Below are positions 40,319-47,232 of a stretch of DNA of 47,232 nt, in pieces (positions within the stretch are counted from its first letter, which is position 1; each line of letters starts with the position of its first letter). The position numbers were made by a program, and so were the translations under genes. This DNA is from Caulobacter sp. (GTDB lineage Bacteria > Pseudomonadota > Alphaproteobacteria > Caulobacterales > Caulobacteraceae): positions 1 to 47,232 of the forward strand of contig JAUSMJ010000068.1 of the NCBI GenBank assembly GCA_030645575.1, in the 5' to 3' direction. The notes beneath the pieces are model-generated. The model was not told where the DNA came from, made no database searches, and saw nothing but the letters and a program-made list of their open reading frames with translations.

Positions 40319-40825
40319 CTATGACGCTGGAGGATGCAGTCTTGGGTCCAACGCGAACGGCTCCTGGGACTTGAGCGCGTAGCCACTGGGCGCGGATGCC
40401 GCGGCAAACACCAGGTTCCAGCTATGGGTGGAAACGACGCTGGGGAAAACGACGAACCTGTGGGCGGCAAGCAATGCGTCGCCGAAAGCTTGCTGGCCCG
40501 CGCTGAGTGCGCCGGGCCTCAGCCAGTTTGGATTTGGTATGGCCGAAGGCTCGACCACATGGACCGACGCCACGTCCGCGACGACCAGTTCAGTGAGACT
40601 GTGCGGGACCGTGTCCAACGCTTTGAAGCCCTTGTGCACGGCAACCTCAAGGATCGCGGTGGAAGGGTCGAGAGCACAATAGACGGCGCGGACGCCGCGA
40701 CCACTCCACCGGCCACCGACGCGGTAGGCGCCTTCCCCGCTGTCCCATGTCGGAGCATGAGTCGCCTGGTCCAGACGCCAGGCGACAAGGGCGCTCCCAC
40801 CGAGCGCCCCAGGCAACGGCGTCAT
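40319..40825 (-). CDS. RES-domain toxin
   Basis: RES toxins degrade NAD+ or ADP-ribosylate targets in RES-Xre modules. The 168-residue product shows the three residues that give the family its name in order: Arg in GGRWSGRGVRAVYCA, Glu in STAILEVAVHKG and Ser in VVFPSVVSTHSWNLV. It begins inside the last codons of the Xre-type antitoxin (overlap of four bases), the usual order. Confidence 0.9.
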   Translation of the reverse strand: MTPLPGALGGSALVAWRLDQATHAPTWDSGEGAYRVGGRWSGRGVRAVYCALDPSTAILEVAVHKGFKALDTVPHSLTELVVADVASVHVVEPSAIPNPNWLRPGALSAGQQAFGDALLAAHRFVVFPSVVSTHSWNLVFAAASAPSGYALKSQEPFALDPRLHPPAS

Positions 40826-41292
40826 GCGTAGACGCCGTACTCAAGACGCGTCAGGTGGTCTTCGACCAATTCGACGCCCGCCGGGGTCGCCAGCAGATCG
40901 ATGGGCCGGCGTCGGTCCAGGCCGATGGCCGGTTGTTCCAGCCATTGTTCGGCCTCCTCCTGCGACCCCAGAACCTCCATGGCCTTGGCGAGGATTTCCG
41001 CGAATTTCCAGGTGCGGCCGCTCTGCTCCTGGCTGAGCAACGCCGTGGGCGCTTCCTTGCGCCGCTGATAGGTCCGCAGGCTCATCCCGACAGCGTTTTC
41101 GAGATGGCTGGCCGCGTCGAGCGAAATCAGATTGCTGATCAGAAACCCGAGCGCCCTGTTCGGCAATCCCTGGACAAGCAGGTCGTGAGCATCCAACGCG
41201 CTATTGGGCAAATGTCCCAACACCCGGCGTCCGCCGAGCAGGTCCGCCACCCTTTCGAACGCCAGGGACTCTGACTTGATCGCGATCGACAT
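40822..41292 (-). CDS. Xre/MbcA/ParS-type antitoxin (DUF2384) of the RES module
   Basis: The 156-residue product has an N-terminal helical, HTH-like region (FLISNLISLDAASHLENAVG, MSLRTYQRRKE) and the C-terminal DUF2384 toxin-binding domain (AKAMEVLGSQEEAEQWLEQP, IGLDRRRPIDLLATPAGVEL, VEDHLTRLEYGVYA). This is the standard antitoxin of RES-Xre modules. A palindrome directly upstream is the probable site of autoregulation. Confidence 0.9.
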   Translation of the reverse strand: MSIAIKSESLAFERVADLLGGRRVLGHLPNSALDAHDLLVQGLPNRALGFLISNLISLDAASHLENAVGMSLRTYQRRKEAPTALLSQEQSGRTWKFAEILAKAMEVLGSQEEAEQWLEQPAIGLDRRRPIDLLATPAGVELVEDHLTRLEYGVYA

Positions 41293-41302
41293 CCCAGCAC
41301 CT

Positions 41303-41318
41303 TATGACATATGTCGTA
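41303..41318 (-). promoter_or_regulatory. Palindromic operator of the RES-Xre module
   Basis: TATGACATATGTCGTA is a palindrome with one mismatch pair around the perfect core GACATATGTC. It lies 10 bp upstream of the antitoxin start, where its own product would block transcription. Confidence 0.65.
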
Positions 41319-41457
41319 ATTAACGTGACGCTTGACGTGGGGAATTGCAAGACGGGAATCCTGGAGTCGCCGGCCAAGGGGTTCTCGCTGGACGATCATG
41401 CAAAGACTCGCGGAACCTTCCCTTTCCCCGCCTCAGTCGTGTAAGCCAATCACGGCC

Positions 41458-42006
41458 ATGACCGCCGACCCCCGCCTTCGCCGCAAGACCATCGCCCTCG
41501 TCGGCCTCATGGGCGTGGGCAAGAGCAGCATCGGCCGGCGGCTGGCGACCGTGCTGGACCTGCCGTTCCGCGACGCCGACGCCGAGGTCGAGGCCGCCGC
41601 CGGCCGGACCATCTCCGAAATCTTCGAGACCTATGGCGAGGCCGCGTTTCGCGATGGCGAGCGGCGGGTCATCGCCCGGCTGCTCGACGAGGGCCCGCAT
41701 GTGCTGGCCACCGGCGGCGGGGCCTTCATCAACGACGAGACGCGGGCGCTGATCAAGGACCGGGCGCTGTCGGTCTGGCTGAAGGCCGATCTGGACCTGC
41801 TGGCCCGCCGCATCGGCCGCAAGGACAATCGCCCGCTGGTGCGCGGCAAGGACCCGCTGGAGGTGCTGACCGCCCTGGCCGCCGCGCGCGACCCGATCTA
41901 CGCCCAGGCCGACATCGTGGTCGAGACCGGCGACACCCCCCATCACGAAGCCGTCGCGGCCGTCCTGCGCGCCCTGACCGCCCATCTGGCCGGAGCCGAG
42001 CCTTGA
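41458..42006 (+). CDS. aroK: Shikimate kinase
   Basis: AroK phosphorylates shikimate in the aromatic amino-acid pathway. The 182-residue protein has the Walker A loop [15 protein letters not shown], the substrate Asp in [22 protein letters not shown] and the conserved GGGAF motif ([13 protein letters not shown]). The ATG at 41458 gives [16 protein letters not shown]; an earlier in-frame ATG at 41398 would add 20 residues without similarity. Its stop overlaps the TTG start of aroB. Confidence 0.95.
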   Translation: MTADPRLRRKTIALVGLMGVGKSSIGRRLATVLDLPFRDADAEVEAAAGRTISEIFETYGEAAFRDGERRVIARLLDEGPHVLATGGGAFINDETRALIKDRALSVWLKADLDLLARRIGRKDNRPLVRGKDPLEVLTALAAARDPIYAQADIVVETGDTPHHEAVAAVLRALTAHLAGAEP

Positions 42007-43115
42007 TCCGCACCCTTCCCGTGGCCCTTGGCGGGCGGTCCTATGACGTGATCGTCGGCCCCGGCCTGATCGACCGGGCCGGCGAGCGCATCGCGCCGCT
42101 GCTGAAGACCCGGCGCACGGCCATCGTCACCGACAGCAATGTCGGCGCGCACCACGGCGAGCGCCTGTCGGTCTCGCTGGAGCGGGCCGGCGTCGCCGTC
42201 GATGTGATCACCGTGCCGGCCGGCGAGGAGAGCAAGAGCTTCGCGGGCCTGGCCGACCTCAGCGACCGGCTGCTGGACCTGCGGCTCGACCGTGGCGACA
42301 TGATCGTCGCCTTCGGCGGCGGCGTGGTCGGCGACCTGGCCGGCTTCGCGGCGGCGATCTACAAGCGCGGCATCGACTTCATCCAGGTTCCAACCAGCCT
42401 GCTGGCCCAGGTCGACAGCTCGGTCGGCGGCAAGACGGCCATCGACACGCCGCGCGGCAAGAACCTGATCGGCGCCTTCCATCAGCCCCGGCTGGTGCTG
42501 GCCGACCTGGACGTGCTGTGCACCCTGCCCGCCCGCGAGATGGCCTGCGGCCACGCCGAGGTGATCAAGTACGGGCTGCTGGGCGACGCGGCCTTCTTCG
42601 CCTGGCTCGAACAGCATGGCCAGGCGGTGCTCGACCGCGAGATCGCGGCCCTGGCCCACGCCGTCGGGCGCTGCGTCGAGATGAAGGCCGAGATCGTCGC
42701 CGAGGACGAGACCGAACAGGGCCGCCGCGCCCTGCTCAACCTCGGTCACACCTTCGGCCACGCGCTGGAGGCCGAGACCGGCTACGGCGAGACGCTCAAG
42801 CACGGCGAGGCGGTCGCGGCCGGCTGCGGCCTGGCCTTCCGCTTCTCCGCCGCGCTGGGCCTGTGCGACCCGGCCGAGGCGGCGCGCGTCGAGCGGGCGC
42901 TGACGGCCGCCGGCCTGCCCTCGGGCCTCGCCGACGTTCCGGGCCGTCCGTTCAGCGCCGACCAGCTGATCGGCCACATGGTCCAGGACAAGAAGGCCCA
43001 GGCCGGCCAGCTGACCTTCATTCTCGCCCGCCGCATCGGCGAGGCGTTCACGGCGAAAGGCGTCGATCCCGACGCCCTGCGCCGCTTCCTGGTCGAACAA
43101 GGAGCCAAGCCGTGA
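42003..43115 (+). CDS. aroB: 3-Dehydroquinate synthase
   Basis: AroB cyclises DAHP to dehydroquinate using NAD+ and a divalent metal. The 370-residue protein shows the NAD-binding [38 protein letters not shown], the metal ligands in [21 protein letters not shown] and [12 protein letters not shown] at 42003 overlaps the aroK stop. It is followed by a CorC-type gene through a GTGA overlap, so the three genes form one coupled transcript. Confidence 0.95.
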   Translation: MIRTLPVALGGRSYDVIVGPGLIDRAGERIAPLLKTRRTAIVTDSNVGAHHGERLSVSLERAGVAVDVITVPAGEESKSFAGLADLSDRLLDLRLDRGDMIVAFGGGVVGDLAGFAAAIYKRGIDFIQVPTSLLAQVDSSVGGKTAIDTPRGKNLIGAFHQPRLVLADLDVLCTLPAREMACGHAEVIKYGLLGDAAFFAWLEQHGQAVLDREIAALAHAVGRCVEMKAEIVAEDETEQGRRALLNLGHTFGHALEAETGYGETLKHGEAVAAGCGLAFRFSAALGLCDPAEAARVERALTAAGLPSGLADVPGRPFSADQLIGHMVQDKKAQAGQLTFILARRIGEAFTAKGVDPDALRRFLVEQGAKP

Positions 43116-44413
43116 TCGCGGCCCTGATAGCCACCCTCGCCCCCGCCCTGATCATCCTGCTGGGGATCGGGGCCCTGATCTCCGCGGCGGAGACCTCGAT
43201 GACCGCGGCCAGCCGTGGCCGCATGCACCAGCTCGAGCGCGACGGCGACCGGGCCGCGGCCCGCGTCAACCGCATGATGGGCGATCAGGAGAACATGATC
43301 GGGGCCATCCTGCTCAGCAACAACGTGGTCAACATCGGGGCCTCGGCCCTGACCACCAGCGTGCTGGCGGTGGCCTTCCCCGGGCCGATCGGGGTGGTGG
43401 CCTCGACCGTGATCATGACCGTGCTGGTGGTGGTGTTCGGCGAGATCCTGCCCAAGACCCTGGCCATCACCCGGCCGGAGGCGATGGCCCAGGCCCTGTC
43501 GCTGCCGACCTTCTGGCTGGTGCGGATCTTCGGCCCGCTGGCCCGGGCGGCGCAGTGGATCGTGCGCCAGACCCTGCGGCCGTTCGGCATCAACCTGTCG
43601 ATGGAGACCGACGTTCTGGCCGCCCACGAGGAGATCCGCGGCGCGGTCGAGTACCACCACTCCGAAGGCGTGGTCGAAAGCCGCGACCGGCGCATGCTGG
43701 GCGGGGTGCTGGACCTGTCGGAGATGGACGTCTCCGAGGTCATGGTCCACCGCAAGTCGGTCGAGATGCTCGACTGCGCCCTGCCGGCGCGCGAGCTGGT
43801 CCGCCAGGCTCTCGACTGCCACCACAGCCGCCTGCCGCTGTGGCGCGACGATCCCGACAACATCGTCGGCGTGCTGCACGTGCGCGACCTGGTCAAGGTC
43901 ATGGCCCAGACCGACGTCAATCTCGACGCCCTCGACATCATGACCCTGTCGCGCAAGCCCTGGTTCACGCCCGAGACGACCAAGCTGAAGGACCAGCTCA
44001 ACGCCTTCCTCAAGAAGCGCAACCACTTCGCGCTGGTGGTCGATGAATACGGCGGTCTGCAGGGCGTGGTGGCGCTGGAGGACATCCTCGAGGAGATCGT
44101 CGGCGAGATCGACGACGAGCACGACGCCATGGTCGAGGGCCTGCGCGTCCAGCCCGACGGCTGGGTCGAGACGGCCGGCACGGTGACCGTGCGCGACCTG
44201 AACCGGGCCCTCGACTGGGACCTGCCCGACGACCAGGCCGTGACCATCGCCGGCCTGCTGATCCAGGAGGCCGAGGCGATCCCGGAGGAGGGCGAGACGT
44301 TCACCTTCTTCCATCACCGCTTCGAGGTGGCCCGCCGCCGTCGCAACCAGATTACCGAACTGCGCATCAGCCCCCGGCTTGGCGCCGACGGCGGCTGGAT
44401 CGAGTCCGGCTGA
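43112..44413 (+). CDS. CorC/HlyC-type membrane protein with DUF21 and CBS domains
   Basis: Proteins of this family take part in Mg2+/Co2+ export or resistance. The 433-residue product has the DUF21 membrane domain at its N-terminus (four hydrophobic segments, [20 protein letters not shown]), a CBS pair ([20 protein letters not shown] and [20 protein letters not shown]) and the C-terminal CorC_HlyC domain ([20 protein letters not shown]). GTG at 43112 overlaps the aroB stop and has AAGGAG before it. The transported ion is inferred. Confidence 0.9.
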   Translation: MIAALIATLAPALIILLGIGALISAAETSMTAASRGRMHQLERDGDRAAARVNRMMGDQENMIGAILLSNNVVNIGASALTTSVLAVAFPGPIGVVASTVIMTVLVVVFGEILPKTLAITRPEAMAQALSLPTFWLVRIFGPLARAAQWIVRQTLRPFGINLSMETDVLAAHEEIRGAVEYHHSEGVVESRDRRMLGGVLDLSEMDVSEVMVHRKSVEMLDCALPARELVRQALDCHHSRLPLWRDDPDNIVGVLHVRDLVKVMAQTDVNLDALDIMTLSRKPWFTPETTKLKDQLNAFLKKRNHFALVVDEYGGLQGVVALEDILEEIVGEIDDEHDAMVEGLRVQPDGWVETAGTVTVRDLNRALDWDLPDDQAVTIAGLLIQEAEAIPEEGETFTFFHHRFEVARRRRNQITELRISPRLGADGGWIESG

Positions 44414-44419
44414 CGACGC

Positions 44420-44441
44420 AATTCGGTAACCGTCACCGAAA
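44420..44441. repeat. Short TTCGGT...ACCGAA inverted repeat
   Basis: AATTCGGTAACCGTCACCGA has complementary ends TTCGGT (44422-44427) and ACCGAA (44435-44440). It looks like a degenerate piece of the repeats at 36012 and 44912. It follows the CorC-type gene by 7 bp and could act as its terminator stem. Confidence 0.4.
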
Positions 44442-44522
44442 TGCCCGGGCTACCGGAACCGGACGGGCCGGCCGGCGTTGTTCGCATTGCGCTGGGGTTC
44501 CGGCGCTCGGGAAGGACCAGTC

Positions 44523-44888
44523 GTGAGCAGCGCGGCATTGAACGGCATGCGTATTCTCGTGGTTGAGGACGAGATGCTCGTTTCCATGCTGCTGGAGGAC
44601 ATGCTGGCCGACTTCGGCTGCAGCGTGGTCGGCCCCGCCCCCACGATCGCCGACGCCATGCCCCTGGCCACCGGCGCCGGGATCGACGCGGCCGTGCTCG
44701 ATCTCAATCTGGGCGGCGATTCGATCTATCCGGTGGCCGACGTCCTCAAGGCCCGCGGCGTGCCGTTCGTGTTCGCCAGCGGCTATGGCGAAAGCGGCCT
44801 GAACGACGCGCACCGCGGCGCGCCGATGCTGCAGAAACCCTACCGCCAGGCCGACCTGGAACGCGCGCTGCGGGGACTGAAGCTGTAG
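44523..44888 (+). CDS. Single-domain response regulator
   Basis: The 121-residue product is a lone receiver domain: acidic pocket in ILVVEDEMLVSMLLEDML, phosphoacceptor Asp60 in AVLDLNLGGDSIYPVADVL, Thr/Ser switch position in PFVFASGYGESG and Lys in MLQKPYRQADLERAL. The FASGYG and KPYR motifs are typical of the group that works with HWE/HisKA_2 kinases. No kinase is adjacent. GTG at 44523 follows GGAAGGACC; an ATG at 44547 has no ribosome site. Confidence 0.87.
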   Translation: MSSAALNGMRILVVEDEMLVSMLLEDMLADFGCSVVGPAPTIADAMPLATGAGIDAAVLDLNLGGDSIYPVADVLKARGVPFVFASGYGESGLNDAHRGAPMLQKPYRQADLERALRGLKL

Positions 44889-44911
44889 TTCGGGTTCGGG
44901 AGTTCGGTGAC

Positions 44912-44963
44912 GAGTTCGGTGACAGTTTACGAATTCGCGAATTCGTAAACTGTCACCGAACTC
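44912..44963. repeat. Perfect 52-bp palindrome (TTCGGTGACAGTTTACGAA family), copy 2
   Basis: Two uninterrupted 26-bp arms meet at 44937/44938 with no loop. Each contains the core GGTGACAGTTTACGAATT found at 36012. Extra partial copies of GAGTTCGGTGAC flank it on the left and ACCGAACTCACC on the right. It lies between two convergent genes and could stop transcription from both sides. Confidence 0.88.
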
Positions 44964-44970
44964 ACCGAAC

Positions 44971-45243
44971 TCACCCCTCCCCCGGCGCCAACGCCTTCAG
45001 CGACAGGGCGTGAACCGGGCCAGCCAGCAGGTCGGCCAGCGCCGCGTAGACCTGCCGCTGGCGGGCCACGCGGTTGAGGCCGGCGAAGGCCGACGCCTCG
45101 ATCAGCACGTTGAAATGGCTCTGGCCGCCCGGCCGCGCGCCGGCGTGTCCGGCATGGCGGGCGGAGTCATCGACCACCTCCAGCCGTGACGGAGAAAACG
45201 CGTCGGTCAGTTTTGTGCGGATGGAGTCGGCTATGGAGGCCAT
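44971..45243 (-). CDS. BolA family protein
   Basis: BolA proteins act with monothiol glutaredoxins in iron-sulfur handling and also bind DNA. The 90-residue product begins MASIADSIRTKLTDAFSPSR and has the class pattern LEVVDDSARHAGHAGARPGG, HFNVLIEASAFAGLNRVARQ, RQVYAALADLLAGPVHALSL, including the conserved histidine. The ATG at 45243 gives the usual family length. It is divergent from the J-domain gene, a pairing that recurs in alphaproteobacteria next to cobS. Confidence 0.9.
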   Translation of the reverse strand: MASIADSIRTKLTDAFSPSRLEVVDDSARHAGHAGARPGGQSHFNVLIEASAFAGLNRVARQRQVYAALADLLAGPVHALSLKALAPGEG

Positions 45244-45295
45244 TTTTCGAAGGTCAATTCTTGAATGAGAAAGGTTGCGGCCCATACTTCGGCCC

Positions 45296-45952
45296 ATGGC
45301 GAACGCCTTTCAATACCGTCCCAAGTTTGTCGACATCCGCGTCCGCCCTCCCAAGGCCGGTGAGGCGGAGGCCGAAGCCGACGTCAACGCCCTCAAGCCG
45401 GGCCAGCGCCGCTGCGAGCATTCCGACTGCCTGAACGTGGCCACGGCCCGCGCACCGAAGGCCCGCGACCTGCCGGGCGAGTTCTATCATTTCTGCCAGC
45501 CGCACGCGGCCGAGTACAACAAGCAGTGGAACTTCTTCGCCGGCATGACCGACGACGCCATCACCCGCGCCCAGGCCGAGCGCGCCACGGGCGAGCGGCC
45601 GACCTGGAGCTTCAAGGCGTCCAACCGCTCGCGTGAGGCCGCCGCCCAGGCCAAGGGCCCGATGGGCTGGTCCGACCCGTTCAGCCTGTTCGGCTTCGGC
45701 CGGGCCGACCGCTCGGGCGTCGAGGCCGCGCCGACCCGGGCCGACGGCCGACGGCTGGGCAAGCTGGAGCGCGGCGCCCTGGCCGACCTGGACCTGCCCG
45801 ACACGGCCGAGAAGGCGCTGATCCGCGTCCGCTACACCGAGCTGGTCAAGAAGTGCCACCCCGACTCCAACGGCGGCGACCGCAGCGCCGAACACAAGCT
45901 GCAGCGCGTGCTGAAGGCATGGAAGACGCTGAAGAAGGCGGGGCTGGCCTAA
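45296..45952 (+). CDS. J-domain protein
   Basis: The 218-residue product has a C-terminal J domain (YTELVKKCHPDSNGGDRSAE with the HPD triplet), expected to stimulate a DnaK-type chaperone. The N-terminal part contains a cysteine/histidine group (CEHSDCLNVATARAPKARDL, EFYHFCQPHAAEYNKQWNFF) that may bind zinc or an iron-sulfur cluster; that is inference. The ATG at 45296 gives MANAFQYRPKFVDIRVRPPK. With bolA and cobS it forms a conserved alphaproteobacterial neighbourhood. Confidence 0.88.
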   Translation: MANAFQYRPKFVDIRVRPPKAGEAEAEADVNALKPGQRRCEHSDCLNVATARAPKARDLPGEFYHFCQPHAAEYNKQWNFFAGMTDDAITRAQAERATGERPTWSFKASNRSREAAAQAKGPMGWSDPFSLFGFGRADRSGVEAAPTRADGRRLGKLERGALADLDLPDTAEKALIRVRYTELVKKCHPDSNGGDRSAEHKLQRVLKAWKTLKKAGLA

Positions 45953-45962
45953 GCCCTGATAA

Positions 45963-46012
45963 TCCTCCCCGCTTCGCGGGGAGGGGGACCATGCGGAGCA
46001 TGGTGGAGGGGT
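45963..46012. repeat. Double-hairpin repeat (TCCTCCCC...GGTGGAGGGG type), copy 1
   Basis: TCCTCCCC leads into a stem-loop (CCCC-GCTTCGC-GGGG), then GGGGACC, a second stem-loop (CCATGC-GGA-GCATGG) and GGTGGAGGGG. The copy at 46071-46121 has the same plan on the other strand. Confidence 0.8.
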
Positions 46013-46042
46013 CAGCGCCGGGTTAGCCGGAAGGACCGGAAT

Positions 46043-46828
46043 TCAGGATGGGGCCGCTGGCGTTCGCGCCGCCCCTCCACCGCCGTCCCGGCGGTCCCCT
46101 TCCCCAGCAAGCTGGGGAGGATCGGAAGGAACCGGCCACCGCCGGTCCACGGCCTGCGCCGCCAGCCACCAGGCCAGGGCCCAGGCGCCGCCCAGGCTCC
46201 AGCCGGCCAGCACGTCGCTTGGCCAGTGGACGCCCAGATAGACGCGGCTGATCCCGACCAGCACCGTCACCGTCGCCGCCCCGGCCAGGGCGAACACCTT
46301 GACCCGCCGCCGCGTCACGAACCGCGCCGTCAGCGCCCCCAGCGTCAGCCAGACCACGGCCGACAGCATGGCGTGGCCGCTGGGAAAGCTGGCGTTGATC
46401 GCCTCGACCAGCTGCAGCGAGGCGTCGGGCCGGGGCCGGCCGAACAGCGCCTTGAGCCCCTGGCTCAGCGCCACCCCGCCGCCGGCGGCCAGCAGCAGCA
46501 GCCCCGCCTCGCGCCAGCGCCGCAGGGCCGCGAACAGCCCGGCGACGAACAGCACCATCAGGCTGAGCACCGCCACCGAGCCCAGCGCCGTCACGTCCAT
46601 CGCCGCCGTGGTCAGCCAGGCCGGCCCCAGCGGCCTGGACGGATCGCCGTGCGCGCGCAGCGCCAGCAGCAGCGCCAGATCGAGCCGCCGCGTCTCGCCC
46701 TCGGACACCTCGTCGGCGATGGCCAGGAAGGTCCGCACCCCCACGGCCAGCGCCAGCAGGGCGGCCAGCAGCCCGACCTCGCGCCGCGCCCAGGCCAGCC
46801 ATGCGCCCTTCCCTCGCCCACCCGTCAC
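46043..46828 (-). CDS. PAP2 family membrane phosphatase with a repeat-derived tail
   Basis: PAP2 enzymes remove phosphate from lipids such as undecaprenyl diphosphate or phosphatidic acid. The 261-residue product has five to six membrane segments and all three catalytic motifs: KALFGRPRPD (KxxxxxxRP), PSGHAM and SRVYLGVHWPSDV. GTG at 46828 is the start; no ATG fits. The last 26 codons (from DPPQLAGEGDRRDGGGG) come from a dispersed intergenic repeat, so the original stop has been lost or replaced. Confidence 0.88.
   Translation of the reverse strand: MTGGRGKGAWLAWARREVGLLAALLALAVGVRTFLAIADEVSEGETRRLDLALLLALRAHGDPSRPLGPAWLTTAAMDVTALGSVAVLSLMVLFVAGLFAALRRWREAGLLLLAAGGGVALSQGLKALFGRPRPDASLQLVEAINASFPSGHAMLSAVVWLTLGALTARFVTRRRVKVFALAGAATVTVLVGISRVYLGVHWPSDVLAGWSLGGAWALAWWLAAQAVDRRWPVPSDPPQLAGEGDRRDGGGGAARTPAAPS
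46071..46121. repeat. Double-hairpin repeat, copy 2, inside the PAP2 gene
   Basis: On the minus strand TCCTCCCC-AGCTTGC-TGGGGA is followed by AGGGGACC, a stem-loop (CCGCC-GGGAC-GGCGG) and TGGAGGGGC. It lies in the opposite orientation to 45963-46012 and is read through as the C-terminal codons of the PAP2 protein. Confidence 0.8.
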
Positions 46829-46850
46829 GTCGTCTGCACCGTTTTTTCCT

Positions 46851-46865
46851 CGAACGATTGTTTGC
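46851..46865. promoter_or_regulatory. Shared operator, copy 4 (between PAP2 and cobS)
   Basis: CGAACGATTGTTTGC shares 14 consecutive bases with the site before the nitronate monooxygenase gene. It lies 34 bp before cobS and 22 bp before the divergent PAP2 start, so it could control either. Confidence 0.6.
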
Positions 46866-46899
46866 TGAACGCTGATAAGGCGCTAATCGGTCAATCATC

Positions 46900-47232
46900 A
46901 TGGCTGATCAGATCGATACCGCTTCCGACCCCCTGCTGGGCCTCGTCCCCGACAAGCAGGTTTCCATCCGCGACGTCTTCGGCGTCGACTCCGACATGAT
47001 GGTCCCGGCGTTCAGCCAGCGCGACCCGCATGTGCCGGACCTCGACGAGGCCTACCGCTTCGACCCGATGACCACCCTGGCGATCGTCGCGGGCCTGGCC
47101 TTCGACCGCCGGGTGATGATCCAGGGCTATCACGGCACGGGCAAGTCGACCCACATCGAGCAGGTCTGCGCCCGGCTGAACTGGCCGATGGTGCGGGTCA
47201 ACCTCGACAGCCACGTCAGCCGCATCGACCTG
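46900..47232 (+). CDS. cobS: Cobaltochelatase subunit CobS (partial, C-terminus off the right edge)
   Basis: CobS is the AAA+ subunit that, with CobT and CobN, inserts cobalt into hydrogenobyrinic acid diamide in aerobic B12 synthesis. The 111 visible residues begin MADQIDTASDPLLGLVPDKQ and include VSIRDVFGVDSDMMVPAFSQ, MTTLAIVAGLAFDRRVMIQG and the Walker A motif [22 protein letters not shown] stands upstream at 46875-46882. cobT would be expected next, outside the window. Confidence 0.93.
   Translation, partial: MADQIDTASDPLLGLVPDKQVSIRDVFGVDSDMMVPAFSQRDPHVPDLDEAYRFDPMTTLAIVAGLAFDRRVMIQGYHGTGKSTHIEQVCARLNWPMVRVNLDSHVSRIDL

Noticed and set aside
36012..44963. Repeated palindromes as a CRISPR array
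   Set aside because: Copies are kilobases apart, there are no regular spacers and no cas genes.

Overview
The window reads as chromosomal DNA of a GC-rich alphaproteobacterium of the Caulobacter/Phenylobacterium type. The evidence is a complete ctrA cell-cycle regulator ending in the Ala-Ala degradation tail, the CtrA inhibitor gene sciP set between flagellar operons, polar-flagellum genes with sigma-54 promoters, and GANTC methylation sites packed upstream of ctrA. Most assignments rest on motifs read directly from the translations; no database search was run.

Layout. 1-10008 is flagellar: fliG (cut by the left edge), fliF, sciP, flgE, flgD and fliK on the minus strand, then a divergent control region and flgK-flgL on the plus strand. 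10028-13381 holds a bacteriohemerythrin, a methyltransferase, a CPBP-type membrane protease and an AraC-type regulator. 13391-14661 is a scrambled patch containing a HigB-like toxin, an antitoxin without its DNA-binding half, a second antitoxin fragment, two tiny membrane ORFs (one broken by an in-frame TGA) and a diverged copy of the mnmA start. mnmA follows, then an accessory group (XRE regulator with tandem operators, a hypothetical protein, an orphan HTH_37 antitoxin). 17097-18196 is ctrA with its control region and a strong terminator. An M28 peptidase and an arsenic operon follow (arsI, arsR, LMW-PTPase-type arsC, acr3, glutaredoxin-type arsC).

23794-29367 holds an M23 peptidase, prfA, a MOSC protein, prmC and a DUF4167 protein. 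29502-37155 is mostly lipid and acyl-CoA metabolism (hydrolase, nitronate monooxygenase, accA, SDR, P450, thioesterase, HpcH/citrate-lyase family). 37227-41292 contains a RelE/XRE toxin-antitoxin pair, a PhnA-domain protein, xerD with an exported partner, and a RES-Xre toxin-antitoxin pair. 41458-44413 is aroK-aroB-corC, coupled by stop/start overlaps. The right end has a single-domain response regulator, bolA, a J-domain protein, a PAP2 phosphatase and the start of cobS.

The gaps between genes hold at least six distinct families of palindromic repeats, several in inverted pairs; one copy has become the C-terminal tail of the PAP2 protein. Four unrelated loci share a near-palindromic operator (core CGAACGATTGTTTG), which suggests a common TetR-type regulator encoded elsewhere. 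The strongest regulatory signals are the ten GANTC sites and three helically phased TTAA boxes upstream of ctrA, and the paired sigma-54 promoters with repeated FlbD-site-like sequences between fliK and flgK.
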